A DNA stretch of 64,000 nucleotides from JAWLHU01 sp041690255 (GCA_041690255.1 JAWLHU010000019.1:62001-126000); one strand, 5' to 3'. Shown: positions 22,373 to 30,346, counted from the first letter of the stretch. Numbers and translations: made by a program. The notes: generated by a model not told the origin, from the letters alone.

Positions 22373-23487
22373 CCAGCCTTTCTGCGGCCAGTGCCGGTGT
22401 ACAGGATGTCGGACGCCGAGATTCGCCCGGTCACCGTCACCTGATCACCCAGTTTCACGGAACCGGTCACGGCAAGGCCGCCTACCTCGGAGAGCAGCCC
22501 GACGATGGCTCCCTCACCGAGAATCGCATCTCCGTCCACGTGGACCGAGCCGCCCACCACCGCCCCGGCCTCCATGCGGAGGCGCCGGCAGGCCACGTTG
22601 CCCGTCACGATCACCCCGGGAGCCAGCCGGCAGTCCTCGGTGGCGTGAATGCTGCCGGCGATGACCGCGTTCTCACCGACCTCCAGGGAGTCCCGGACTA
22701 CGAGGTCGTGGAGCATGACCGTACCCGGTCCGATCCAGAAACGCCCTTCGCTGCAGACTGACTGGGGCTGGATCCACTCGGAGGTGAGTGGCTTGGTCTC
22801 GCCCGATGTGGCCGCTCCATAGCTCTCCCGGAGCGTCAGGTAGGTCAGCAGCCGCTCCCGTGCCGCCTCCAGGGCGATCTGGTTGGGCGTGGCAAGAATG
22901 CGGACGACGGGGGCGGACACCTTCGCACCGCGAAAGCCGCTCTCCAGGAGCGCCTCGCCGGCGGATGAGGCGGTGGAGATCACTGTGGCGCCGGCGCTCA
23001 GGTACAGGGAGCGAGCACCGTCGATCCATCGCTCCACGACCGAGCGGGAGCCCAGCGTGACGGCCCCCTCGCCCGCCAGGGCCCGAAGGGTACAGCCCGT
23101 GCCTACTGTCACGTCGCCCAGGCACCAGATATCACACGGCACGCGGCCACCGTCGGTGATCGTCAGGTTTCCTGTCACCACCAAGGCTGCCACCCGGTAG
23201 GGCAGGCGCCCGAGGTGCAAGTTCCCCTGGTAGAGGGCGACCTTCTCCTTCCGCCGGCGCATGGAGAGGCTCCCCAGGCGCCAATGGTCGCCCTCGGGCT
23301 CTCCCCACTCCGGTGACAGAGTCGGCTCCAGAATCGTCCTCAGCACCTCTGCGAAGTACCGGTCGTTGATATCGCGGTCGTTGTCTACATCGAGGCCGCC
23401 GCCCTTGGCCCTGATGATCACCAGAGAGGCAACCCAGATCATCGCGATCAACAGAACCGCACCAGCGGCCAACCAGACCATGACCAT
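22369..23487 (-). CDS. membrane-anchored bactofilin-like beta-helix protein
   Basis: 372 residues: one N-terminal membrane helix (VWLAAGAVLLIAMIWVASLVI), a 60-residue linker, then many short strands with the right-handed beta-helix rhythm of polymer-forming bactofilin-like proteins (VVTGNLTITDGGRVPCDIWCLGDVTV; later DSLEVGENAVIAGSIHA and AGAVVGGSVHVDGDAILGEGAIV). It might scaffold the glycan machinery encoded around it. Overlaps the GT39 gene by four bases and follows the GT2 gene by three. No enzymatic motif seen. Confidence 0.65.
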   Translation of the reverse strand: MVMVWLAAGAVLLIAMIWVASLVIIRAKGGGLDVDNDRDINDRYFAEVLRTILEPTLSPEWGEPEGDHWRLGSLSMRRRKEKVALYQGNLHLGRLPYRVAALVVTGNLTITDGGRVPCDIWCLGDVTVGTGCTLRALAGEGAVTLGSRSVVERWIDGARSLYLSAGATVISTASSAGEALLESGFRGAKVSAPVVRILATPNQIALEAARERLLTYLTLRESYGAATSGETKPLTSEWIQPQSVCSEGRFWIGPGTVMLHDLVVRDSLEVGENAVIAGSIHATEDCRLAPGVIVTGNVACRRLRMEAGAVVGGSVHVDGDAILGEGAIVGLLSEVGGLAVTGSVKLGDQVTVTGRISASDILYTGTGRRKAG

Positions 23488-23490
23488 CGA

Positions 23491-24741
23491 TTACACCTTC
23501 CCTGTCCGTGCGGTCTTATCCCACGCCAACCGACGGCGGCCCCGGATCTCCTGCCAGACCCAGTCAAGGGTGGCCGCTGCCACCACGTAGGCTGACCCGG
23601 CGAAGTGCCCGGTCATGGCTGCCACTCCCCAGAGGGCACGGGGCCTGTCGTCCAGAAGGGCAGAGACGGCGATCTCGCTGAAGGCGGCGGCGTTCCCCAG
23701 GGTGCTGTAGGTAGTCAGGATCAAAATGGCCATGGAGCTGCCAGCCAGGAGTCCATCGCCCAGGAGCAACAAAAGGGTGGCCACAACGTAGCCGGTGACG
23801 AGCAGCATGGTCGCAGCGTAGGTACCGAGCAGCATGGTGGCATCGAACTTGGCCAGAAGCGGCAGGAAGGGAGACTTCCACACCTTGGCGCCCAGACGCC
23901 AGGCCACCTGGTTATGGCCGATCACCCAACGGCGCAGCTGCTTCTGCCGAATCGCCCAACTGGCCGGCAACTCCTCGGTGGTCTCCTCCAGGTTGACGTA
24001 GACCACCTGAAGCCCGTGCACAAAGGCCTGCACCGTCAGGTAGGTATCCTCGGCCAGGTATTCGTCACTCCAGCCACCCAGCGTGTCGAGGAACGACCGC
24101 CTGATCGCACCGACCGTACCGCCATACTGGGAGAGCAGCCCCAGCGTGTGCCGCGCCTGCTGGTTCACCTGGTACCCGCCGGCCCGCTCCAGGTCGAGCA
24201 TGCGGGTGAGCAGGTTCAGGTCGGGGTTGCGCGGCACAACCCGGCCCATGGTGAGCGCTACCTGGGGGTCGAGCAGGGGGGCGACCAGACGCATGACCGA
24301 GTCCCGGCTGGGCCAGTAGTCAGCATCGAAGGTGAGGATCACCTCGGCATCGGTCAGGGCCAGCCCCTCGTTAAGCGCGGCCGGTTTGCCGCCGACCACG
24401 CCCGGCCCGCTCTGCCGGTGATGGATCTGGATAAACGGCACGTCCGTGCAGAGTTCGTCCAGCAGGGCGGCGGTCCCGTCGGTTGAGCGGTCATCCACAA
24501 TGAGAACCTTCAGCCGGTCCACCGGGTAGTCGAGCCGTTTCAGGGCCGCCACCGTCTCGCGGACAACCTCCTTCTCATTGTGCATGGGCACCATGAGGCA
24601 GACGGTGGGCAGGTACGAGCCGGCAATGTCCTGGAAGGAATGGCGCTGCGGCAGATAGAGGCGCACGAAGGCGAAGACGAAATGGCGGACGGCGTAGAGA
24701 CTGGTGACCAGCACCACCAGCCCCAACCAGAGCTTAAGCAC
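23491..24741 (-). CDS. GT2 family processive-type membrane glycosyltransferase
   Basis: About 416 residues. One N-terminal helix, a GT2 catalytic domain with CLMVPMHNEKEVVRETV, VLIVDDRSTDGT, LTFDADYWPSRD (DxD), AEDTYL (catalytic Asp region) and the QxxRW-like KQLRRWVIG motif, followed by about four C-terminal helices: the architecture of cellulose-synthase/N-acetylglucosaminyltransferase-like enzymes that extend and export a polysaccharide. Start uncertain: the GTG at 24741 overlaps the upstream stop, and an open frame extends to 24876 without a good ribosome site. Element cargo; likely makes a surface polymer. Confidence 0.8.
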   Translation of the reverse strand: MLKLWLGLVVLVTSLYAVRHFVFAFVRLYLPQRHSFQDIAGSYLPTVCLMVPMHNEKEVVRETVAALKRLDYPVDRLKVLIVDDRSTDGTAALLDELCTDVPFIQIHHRQSGPGVVGGKPAALNEGLALTDAEVILTFDADYWPSRDSVMRLVAPLLDPQVALTMGRVVPRNPDLNLLTRMLDLERAGGYQVNQQARHTLGLLSQYGGTVGAIRRSFLDTLGGWSDEYLAEDTYLTVQAFVHGLQVVYVNLEETTEELPASWAIRQKQLRRWVIGHNQVAWRLGAKVWKSPFLPLLAKFDATMLLGTYAATMLLVTGYVVATLLLLLGDGLLAGSSMAILILTTYSTLGNAAAFSEIAVSALLDDRPRALWGVAAMTGHFAGSAYVVAAATLDWVWQEIRGRRRLAWDKTARTGKV

Positions 24742-25471
24742 GGTAATCAGCGGCTCTCCCCCCTCGGTAAAAGGAAAGGGTGACGGCAAAGACGGGGACG
24801 GCGTACAGGTAATCCGCCCAGGGCCCCAGGAGCATCCAGGCCGGCAGTGCCATGGTTCCCTGGGAGTAGACGGCAATCAGGATATATAAAGTGGGTGTGA
24901 AGGTCCGCCACGCCACGGATATGCCGAGCAGGCTGAACAGGGAGAGCACCTTGACCCAGAGGGAGAAAGGCACAGGGAAGACCAGCAGGGCATAGAGCAG
25001 GGGAACGAGGCACCAGACGACCACCTCACCGATCAGCCACTCCGGCCCTACGTGGTTCAGCGCGCCGACCGGCGGCCGGCCCGTGAGGGAGGTGACGAGT
25101 ACATAGAGGTAGAGCGGGATCGCCGTAATGGCAAACAACCCTTTGATCGTGGGGACAGCGGTGGAGCGGAACAGCAGGTATGTTACAAGGATCAGCATGA
25201 TCGATGTCAACAGCACGTCAGTGGTACTGGCAACGGAGAAGGCCTGATCCCAGCCATAGCCATAGCCCCGAATGCTCGGGTAGATCCCAAATGCCGACAC
25301 GGTCTCGCTCCACCGCGCCAGTTGCCAGTTCCAGATGGCCGAACGGTAGTGCAGGGCGCTGACGAGAACCACGACGACCAGTACGAGGCCAATCGCTGCA
25401 TGGAACCATGCGACCCGAGTAGCCCGCATGGCTCGATGCGGTACGGCGAGAGATCTTCGCCTGGCCTGCAT
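24734..25471 (-). CDS. polytopic membrane protein of unknown function
   Basis: 245 residues with about seven hydrophobic helices and no recognised motif. First gene of the element's glycan operon, overlapping the GT2 gene. ATG 25471 has GGTGGTGA seven bases upstream; a second ATG six bases earlier and an open frame to 25618 lack a ribosome site and run into the element's end. Context suggests a role in polymer synthesis or export; nothing in the sequence proves it. Confidence 0.6.
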   Translation of the reverse strand: MQARRRSLAVPHRAMRATRVAWFHAAIGLVLVVVVLVSALHYRSAIWNWQLARWSETVSAFGIYPSIRGYGYGWDQAFSVASTTDVLLTSIMLILVTYLLFRSTAVPTIKGLFAITAIPLYLYVLVTSLTGRPPVGALNHVGPEWLIGEVVVWCLVPLLYALLVFPVPFSLWVKVLSLFSLLGISVAWRTFTPTLYILIAVYSQGTMALPAWMLLGPWADYLYAVPVFAVTLSFYRGGRAADYRA

Positions 25472-25603
25472 ATGCATTTCACCACCCGTTGACTGATATT
25501 TCGTTGACACAAGAGTTAATGTGGCGCGGTATATTGTACTAGTTTTATAGCGAAGTTTCCTGTACAAAACGTAGAATTCTGTGTCCGGTTTTTGAAGGGA
25601 TCT
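25472..25603. other. AT-rich right end of the element
   Basis: This stretch is clearly more AT-rich than its surroundings and contains TTGTAC...GTACAA, an inverted pair spaced 22 bases apart, plus TACAAT-like boxes facing the glycan operon. It probably holds that operon's promoter. The cotS N-terminal frame runs 36 codons into it before stopping at 25516. Confidence 0.4.
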
Positions 25604-25632
25604 GTTTCCCTTCCGCATCGCTCATCCTGATG
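25604..25632. other. right junction (att site) of the intervening element
   Basis: Shared core TCCTGATG at 25625-25632; inside the element the arm GTTTCCCTTCCGCATCGC (25604-25621) is the inverse of the left arm and ends 6.5 bases from the central CT (25627-25628). Confidence 0.8.
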
Positions 25633-26649
25633 CACGAGCCCCCAGGTCTGGTCGCCCCGGGCGATCAGGCTCTGATAGGCCGAGCGCTCCAACCGGGCAA
25701 TCGCCTCGTCGGCCTGGGCACGGAAGCGGGGCAGGACCTCGAGCAGGAGCCGGCTGGCGGGCATTTCACTGTAGGCCTTCGCCAGGTGCTCGAACCAGTC
25801 GATCTTGGTCCGCATCTTCTGGTAGACGCCGGGCCACCGGTGCAGGCGGGAGACATGATCGGCCTCGGGCGGCGGCTGATAGCCCTGGGAGAAGCGGTGG
25901 AACTCGGCCAGACCGGTGCAGAGCTGCACCGCCCCATCCACCGTCACCTTCGATGCCGGATGCAGTCCCTCAATCCAGTCGGTCACGATAAACATGCGGT
26001 CCTGGACGATCGTCCAGAGCCTCCCGGCCTTGGTCCGGACGAGCGGCGCCACCCGGCCCTGGCGCTCGGTCAGGTACTCCTGGGCGTGTATAGAGAAGAG
26101 GTTCCGCCCGAAGGGCCGGTGGAGCAGCTTGAGCGAGCGTGGGCCGCGGTTCGTCTCGATCCGCCAGATCGCCCCCCAGCCCTTCTCGGGCTTGGTGGCA
26201 GCCAGCGTCCAGGAGTGGACGGCCATCTCCCAGTGGGTCGCCGCCTCCTCGGCCAGGGCGAAGATCTCCGGCGGGACGGTCAGGTCCTGGGGAGCGCCGT
26301 CGTCGCCGTCCTCGTCTTCGGCGGGGATCTCGTACCAGGGGGGCTTCGGCCGGTCCCGGTCCGGGCGCTCCACCCTCGGCCAGCGGGCTCGCCGGGATCG
26401 GGGCTTGGGCTTGGGCTTGGGCTTGGACTTGGGCTTGGGCTTGGACTTGGGCTTGGGCTTGGGCTTGGGCTTGGGCTTGGGCTCGGGCTTGGGCTTGGGG
26501 TTGGCGGGCCGGACGGCGGCCGCCGGCTTCTCGGGGGGCGATGGGGTCAGGCGAGTCTTGGGCTGCATGGTCTGACTGCGCACCGTGTGAGGCACATAGA
26601 TCTGTGCGTCTGCCGGGACAAAGATCTCGGGGCGGGGGTCTTTTGCCAC
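25627..26649 (-). CDS. cotS: CotS family coat kinase, N-terminal part (split gene)
   Basis: First 341 residues of cotS. Residues about 30-100 are low-complexity Lys-Pro repeats (KPKPKPK, with Ser variants) and basic Arg; the kinase N-lobe and start of the C-lobe follow from about 125 (WGAIWRIETNRGPRSLKLL with the Lys, FIVTDWIEG hinge, LARFHRFS-like LAEFHRFSQGY). It reaches GLVHQD, the HxD catalytic loop, exactly where the element begins. Unexcised, the frame reads 36 foreign codons and ends at 25516 (377 residues), lacking the catalytic Asn and metal-binding Asp. GTG 26649 follows AGGAGGTG. It directly follows the nucleotidyltransferase gene in the coat polysaccharide operon. Confidence 0.85.
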
Positions 26650-26665
26650 AGGGACACCTCCTGGG

Positions 26666-27739
26666 TTACCGCCGGTCGGGCGGGATCAGCAGGTGGGAGT
26701 CGTCGCCCACCAGGAGCGAGACGGACCGCCCTTCCCGGGCCCAGACCTCGGCGCCGGAGCCCACCAGGGAGTCCTCCAGCCGAAGGTTGGGGCCCTCCAG
26801 GTGGCAGCCCGGCAGCAGGATCGAGTTCTCGACCGCCACGTGGAGCAGTTGTGCGTCATCGCCGATGCTCGTATAGGGTCCGACGTACGCATCGGTCAGA
26901 TGGCTGTGCGAACCGATCACCAGCGGGCCGCGCAGGCGGACCCGGCGGAGGACACAGCCCTTGCCGACCACAACCCGCCCCTGCACCTGAACCTCATCCA
27001 GTGCGGCGGTGGGATCAATGTGCGTCCGGATCTGGTCAAGCAGCAGCGAGTTGGCGATCAGGAGCCCCTCCACGGAGCCCATGTCCTGCCACCAGCCCGT
27101 CATGCTGTGGCCCAGGACCAGATGGCCCTGGTCGATCAGGGCGCTGATTGCATCGGTGATCTCCAGTTCGCCCCGGCTGGAGGGGCGCAGGCTCTCGATC
27201 GCCGCGTGCACGGCGGGTGTGAAAAGGTACAATCCGGCAATCGCCTGGTTCGATGGTGGTTCAGCCGGCTTCTCCACCACCCGGATCACCCGCTCGCCAT
27301 GCAACTCGGCCACCCCGTAGGCGGTCGGATTGGCCACCTCCCGCAGGGTGATCAGGGCCGATGGCCTCGCCTGGCGGAACCGCTTCAGGGCGGGTCTCAG
27401 ATCCTCATCGGTCAGGTTGTCGCCCAGGTAGAGCAGGAAGGACTCATCGCCCAGAAAGTGCCGGGCGATCTGAACGGCGTGGGCAATGCCGCGGGGCTCA
27501 TCTTGGATGATAAAGGTGACCCGCTGTTCACTCTCTGCGGGAACCAGGTCCCGGAGATCGTTCTGATAGGGGCTGATCACCACACCGACCTCGTGAAAGC
27601 CGTACCGGAGCAGGTAGTCCAGCACAATCTGAAGGACGGGACGCCCCGCTACGGGCAGCGATGCCTTGGCCCGGGTGTGGGTGAGCGGCCGCAGTCGACT
27701 CCCACGGCCGGCACAAAGGACCAGGGCTTTCACATCCAT
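26666..27739 (-). CDS. glucose-1-phosphate thymidylyltransferase-like nucleotidyltransferase
   Basis: 357 residues. N-terminal nucleotidyltransferase domain (about 1-235) with LVLCAGRGSRLRPLTHTRAK, IIQDEPRGIAHAV, FLLYLGDN (metal-binding Asp) and VVEKPAEPPSNQAIAGLYLF, then a left-handed beta-helix C-terminus (about 250-345), i.e. the long RmlA/GlmU-like form. It activates a sugar-1-phosphate to a nucleotide sugar, probably dTDP-glucose, for the coat glycosyltransferases in the same operon. It is the first gene of the operon that continues into cotS, 16 bases downstream. AGGAGGA precedes the ATG. Confidence 0.85.
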   Translation of the reverse strand: MDVKALVLCAGRGSRLRPLTHTRAKASLPVAGRPVLQIVLDYLLRYGFHEVGVVISPYQNDLRDLVPAESEQRVTFIIQDEPRGIAHAVQIARHFLGDESFLLYLGDNLTDEDLRPALKRFRQARPSALITLREVANPTAYGVAELHGERVIRVVEKPAEPPSNQAIAGLYLFTPAVHAAIESLRPSSRGELEITDAISALIDQGHLVLGHSMTGWWQDMGSVEGLLIANSLLLDQIRTHIDPTAALDEVQVQGRVVVGKGCVLRRVRLRGPLVIGSHSHLTDAYVGPYTSIGDDAQLLHVAVENSILLPGCHLEGPNLRLEDSLVGSGAEVWAREGRSVSLLVGDDSHLLIPPDRR

Positions 27740-27758
27740 CCCCTGCCTTTCCTCCTAC

Positions 27759-27786
27759 CACGTTATGCAAAGCAGGTCGGGGAGGT
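27759..27786 (-). promoter_or_regulatory. sigma-K-like promoter of the coat polysaccharide/cotS operon
   Basis: AC (27786-27785), 17-base spacer, CATAACGTG (27767-27759) on the minus strand; the last base deviates from CATAnnnTA. The leader would be only about 13 bases, so the call is tentative. Confidence 0.45.
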
Positions 27787-27804
27787 TTACGGAAGAAAAG
27801 CGAA

Positions 27805-27848
27805 GGGGCCGCCCCGGCCGTCATCGGCAGATGACGAGGGACAGCCCC
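27805..27848 (-). terminator. terminator after cotE2
   Basis: Imperfect hairpin with GGGGCTGTCCC...GGCGGCCCC arms and an inner GTCAT/ATGAC pair, followed on the minus strand by CTTCGCTTTTCTTCC. Confidence 0.6.
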
Positions 27849-27863
27849 GCTAGGTAGGATGGG

Positions 27864-28373
27864 TCAGTGCGAACCGAAGGGACTGGCCGATGCATCGTAG
27901 GTGGACGCCTCTTCGCCGGTGAGATCGGCGGCGAAGTCCGGGGCGTACGCCTTCACGCAGAGCCGGGCGAGGGCGATCACCTCCACCTGCACGGTCGCCT
28001 CGAAATCGACGTAGATCGAGTCCCCATCCACCCGAACGCCGGTGGAGCGCGGGGTACCGGTCAGCTCGATCGCATACCCCTCCTCACCGATCAGGTTGTC
28101 ACGGAGTTTCACAGGGACCTCCTGAACAGAGCGGCAGCGGGTCCGGAGGACCTTGGTCCGCTTGCCGTCGGCACACCAGAGGTCGCAGTCGACCATCAGC
28201 TCTGCGACCGGCTGCCCCTCCTCCCCTTTCACCGAGACGTTGGTCCTACCGACCCGGACCCCCAGCACCTGCTTCATGTCGCTGGCCGCCAGTTTGTGGC
28301 ACCAGGTCAGGGTGCGCTCGGTCCGCCCCACGACCGCCCGGGTCATGATCTCCTGGAGCCGGTTGTCCGACAC
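27864..28373 (-). CDS. cotE: CotE family outer spore coat morphogenetic protein (paralog 2)
   Basis: 169 residues, close to the usual CotE length. It shares with paralog 1 the start SDNRLQEIMTRAVVGR, the QVLGVRVGRTNVSVKG strand, DLWCADGKRTKV and VQEVPVKLRD, and ends in a short acidic tail (DLTGEEASTYDASASPFGSH). GTG 28373 follows AAAGGAGG with seven bases between. A sigma-K-like promoter lies upstream and a terminator downstream, so it is monocistronic. CotE directs outer coat assembly in the mother cell. It sits next to the coat polysaccharide operon. Confidence 0.78.
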   Translation of the reverse strand: MSDNRLQEIMTRAVVGRTERTLTWCHKLAASDMKQVLGVRVGRTNVSVKGEEGQPVAELMVDCDLWCADGKRTKVLRTRCRSVQEVPVKLRDNLIGEEGYAIELTGTPRSTGVRVDGDSIYVDFEATVQVEVIALARLCVKAYAPDFAADLTGEEASTYDASASPFGSH

Positions 28374-28404
28374 GCCGCTTCCTCCTTTGGGATGCACCTG
28401 ATCT

Positions 28405-28432
28405 CAGCCTATGCACGCAGGCGGCGTTATGT
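28405..28432 (-). promoter_or_regulatory. sigma-K-like promoter of cotE2
   Basis: AC (28432-28431), 17-base spacer, CATAGGCTG (28413-28405) on the minus strand; start predicted near 28398, 25 bases before the GTG codon. Confidence 0.5.
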
Positions 28433-28472
28433 CGCGCACGCAGCCAGACCAGCATGGCCTGGCTGCATCATT

Positions 28473-29690
28473 CTATGGTTGCGGGTCGGGTGGCGGCACC
28501 TCCACGATCACCCGGCCGTTGGCGTCATCCCACGTCACGGTTGCGTTCGGGACGAGGCAGTCGGTGTAGGCCCGCAGGGGGACATAGGTCGTCGAACCGA
28601 TCAGCCGGCCCGGCTCGCACTCCTCGGTCACGGTGCGGATCACCTGAATCGGGATCTCCCGGGCGGCGGCTCGCTCTACATCGGCCACGAACCGGTTCCA
28701 GTTCAAGAGCCCGGTCGCCTGGGGATCGCCCGGCCTCCACGATGGATGGGCCGGATCGTAGGGCCGGTTGACCGGGTCCCAGGCGTAGTGGCCTGTCACC
28801 TCGGCGATGGTCAGTCCGTACGCCCGCATGAGGTGGCCGGTCAACCAGACCAGTCTCGCGTAGGTCTCGCTGAAGGCCTCCGTCCCCCAGTTGTGCTCAC
28901 AGGTCTCGATTCCCAGGTGGGTGTAGTTCTTGCCCGAGGTGTGGTAGGCCACCTCGCCGACCGGCATGAGCTGGAGGATCTGGGCGTTGTCCAGCACGAA
29001 CTGGCTCGATGCGAAGCGGCCATCGGGCGCGGTGTTGAAGTAGTTCCGGATCGCCATGGCATCCATGGTCGGGCTGGCGGTCCGGTGGATGATGATCCCC
29101 TGGACTCCCTGCCAGCAGCCGTTCGAATCGCACGGGCCGGGCCGGTTCTGGCTGGATGGGTCCAGGTAGGCCGGGGTGATGCTGTGCGGCTCCTCCTCCA
29201 GCGGCTCCACGAGGATCTCGCCGAGGATCCGGTCGATGCGCTGGCCGTAGTCCTGGCCGGGCACGGCCCAGAGGCCGTTCAGGTCATAGAGGCCGGGGGC
29301 GCTGCCCCGGTTGACCAGATCGTAGCGGGGATCGACCTTCGGCATGTCGTCGGGCAGCGGCTCGGTCGACGCGTAGGCATGGAGGTGCTGCAGGTGGGCG
29401 AGCACCCCCTCCTCAGGCGTGGCAAAGGTGGCGCCGGGACTCCCGGGTCCGGTGGCGCCAATGCCGGCGTAGTTGTTCTGCTCGGGCTGGACCAGCCCCC
29501 CGTAGCGGAAGTAGTTGGTCTCGTGGAGCGCCTGGGCGAAGGCGATATCGCCTCGCAGGCCCAGGCGGCGGGCATGGCGCAGGTAATGGCTCGCGAGGCG
29601 GGGCGCGGTCGGGTTGATCCGGGCCAGGTGGGTCACCATCTGGGTGATGGTGGCTCGGGCCGGTCCTTGCAGGGCGGGGCCGTTACTCAT
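28473..29690 (-). CDS. bifunctional glucosaminidase / N-acetylmuramoyl-L-alanine amidase
   Basis: 405 residues, three domains: glucosaminidase-like (about 20-160; FAQALHETNYFRYGG with a Glu in the catalytic region, NYAGIGATG), Amidase_2/T7-lysozyme type (about 195-335; IIIHRTASPT, VAYHTSGKNYTHLGIETCEH and TGHYAWDP zinc ligands) and a copper-amine-oxidase-N/stalk-like strand set (GSTTYVPLRAYTDC...VTWDDANGRVIVEV) at the end. It should cleave peptidoglycan. No signal peptide, so it may act in the spore, be released by lysis, or be exported by another route. It overlaps the SIMPL gene by four bases. Confidence 0.82.
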   Translation of the reverse strand: MSNGPALQGPARATITQMVTHLARINPTAPRLASHYLRHARRLGLRGDIAFAQALHETNYFRYGGLVQPEQNNYAGIGATGPGSPGATFATPEEGVLAHLQHLHAYASTEPLPDDMPKVDPRYDLVNRGSAPGLYDLNGLWAVPGQDYGQRIDRILGEILVEPLEEEPHSITPAYLDPSSQNRPGPCDSNGCWQGVQGIIIHRTASPTMDAMAIRNYFNTAPDGRFASSQFVLDNAQILQLMPVGEVAYHTSGKNYTHLGIETCEHNWGTEAFSETYARLVWLTGHLMRAYGLTIAEVTGHYAWDPVNRPYDPAHPSWRPGDPQATGLLNWNRFVADVERAAAREIPIQVIRTVTEECEPGRLIGSTTYVPLRAYTDCLVPNATVTWDDANGRVIVEVPPPDPQP

Positions 29691-30346
29691 GTGCGATCGC
29701 CTCCGTTCGATGGGGTGATGGCGCCCTGGCCCTCTGCAAGCAGGTACTCCACCCGCACCCGTCGCGTGAGACGCTCCCTGCCGGGGAGGACGGGCACCCC
29801 CTCTGCGACGGCGAAGCGGGCTGTGGTGGGGATTACGCCGGGGCCTGGCTCGGCCTCTACCCGCCAGACTGGCCCAAGCCTGACGCCCAGCGCCTGGGCC
29901 ACGGCGGCCGCCGCCCGCCGGGCATCATCGATCGCACCCCGCAGAGCCCGGGCCTCCGCAGGCCCTGGGTCCCGGACCTCGAAGCTGATCCCCTGGACCG
30001 TGTTGGCGCCGGCAGCGACCGCTGCATCGATCACCGCTCCGGCCATGGCCGGGTCGGGCAGGGTGATCCGCAGGGTGGCCGCCGCCTCGTATCCGACGAG
30101 CCTCTCTTCCTCGTAGAGCGGGCGCAGATCGACCCGACCGCTCTGCATCTGCTCGGGGCGGATCCCCATGCCTGTCAGGGCCCCGAGGATCTGGTTCAGC
30201 ACGGTCGCAATCTCCTGGTAGGCGGCATTCGCCCCTTCGGCCCGCGCGGTCACCCCGAGGGAGACGACCGCCGTGTCGGGGACCACCTCCACCTGGCCCT
30301 CCCCCATCACCCCCAGCAAGGGGAGCTTCTCCGCCTGAGACGGCAT
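29687..30346 (-). CDS. SIMPL (DUF541) domain protein
   Basis: 219 residues covering one SIMPL domain: GEGQVEVVPDTAVVSLGVTARAEG at the start, GIRPEQMQSGRVDLRPLYEEERLVGYEA, then VQGISFEVRDP and AEARALRGAIDDARRAAAAVAQALG. No signal peptide is visible, unlike the periplasmic members. Function of the family is poorly known (oxidative stress, kinase-interacting in mammals). ATG 30346 lies six bases after GAGGAGGTG; the GTG at 30355 is inside that site. First gene of a two-gene operon with the wall hydrolase. Confidence 0.8.
   Translation of the reverse strand: MPSQAEKLPLLGVMGEGQVEVVPDTAVVSLGVTARAEGANAAYQEIATVLNQILGALTGMGIRPEQMQSGRVDLRPLYEEERLVGYEAAATLRITLPDPAMAGAVIDAAVAAGANTVQGISFEVRDPGPAEARALRGAIDDARRAAAAVAQALGVRLGPVWRVEAEPGPGVIPTTARFAVAEGVPVLPGRERLTRRVRVEYLLAEGQGAITPSNGGDRT

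Larger units (their letters stand above)
13500..25628. mobile_element. skin-like 12.1-kb intervening element splitting cotS
   Basis: The segment separates two in-frame halves of cotS. Evidence: an 8-bp direct repeat at the junctions; symmetric inverted arms just inside them; exact in-frame restoration (1404 nt including stop) on removal; a large-type serine recombinase gene inside (17448-18674). Cargo: structured left-end DNA, a secreted protein under a c-di-GMP-I riboswitch, a YhcN-type spore lipoprotein, a small EamA-like transporter, UbiA-family prenyl transferase, ILEI-domain protein, GT39 protein, bactofilin-like protein, GT2 glycosyltransferase and a membrane protein. No phage structural or replication genes are seen. 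By analogy to skin in sigK it may be excised in the mother cell; simple disruption of cotS by an integrative element is the alternative. Confidence 0.85.

Noticed and set aside
13500..25628. The split cotS as an assembly error or inversion
   Set aside because: Both halves keep the same strand, the joint is in frame to the base, and symmetric integrase arms sit inside both junctions. An assembly artefact would not create these.
26395..26490. Frameshift or artefact in the Lys-Pro repeat of cotS
   Set aside because: The 6-bp repeat stays in frame and the kinase domain follows normally; low-complexity basic tails are common on coat proteins.
27867..30116. 749-codon plus-strand open frame
   Set aside because: Antisense to cotE2, the wall hydrolase and the SIMPL gene; no motif and no ribosome site.
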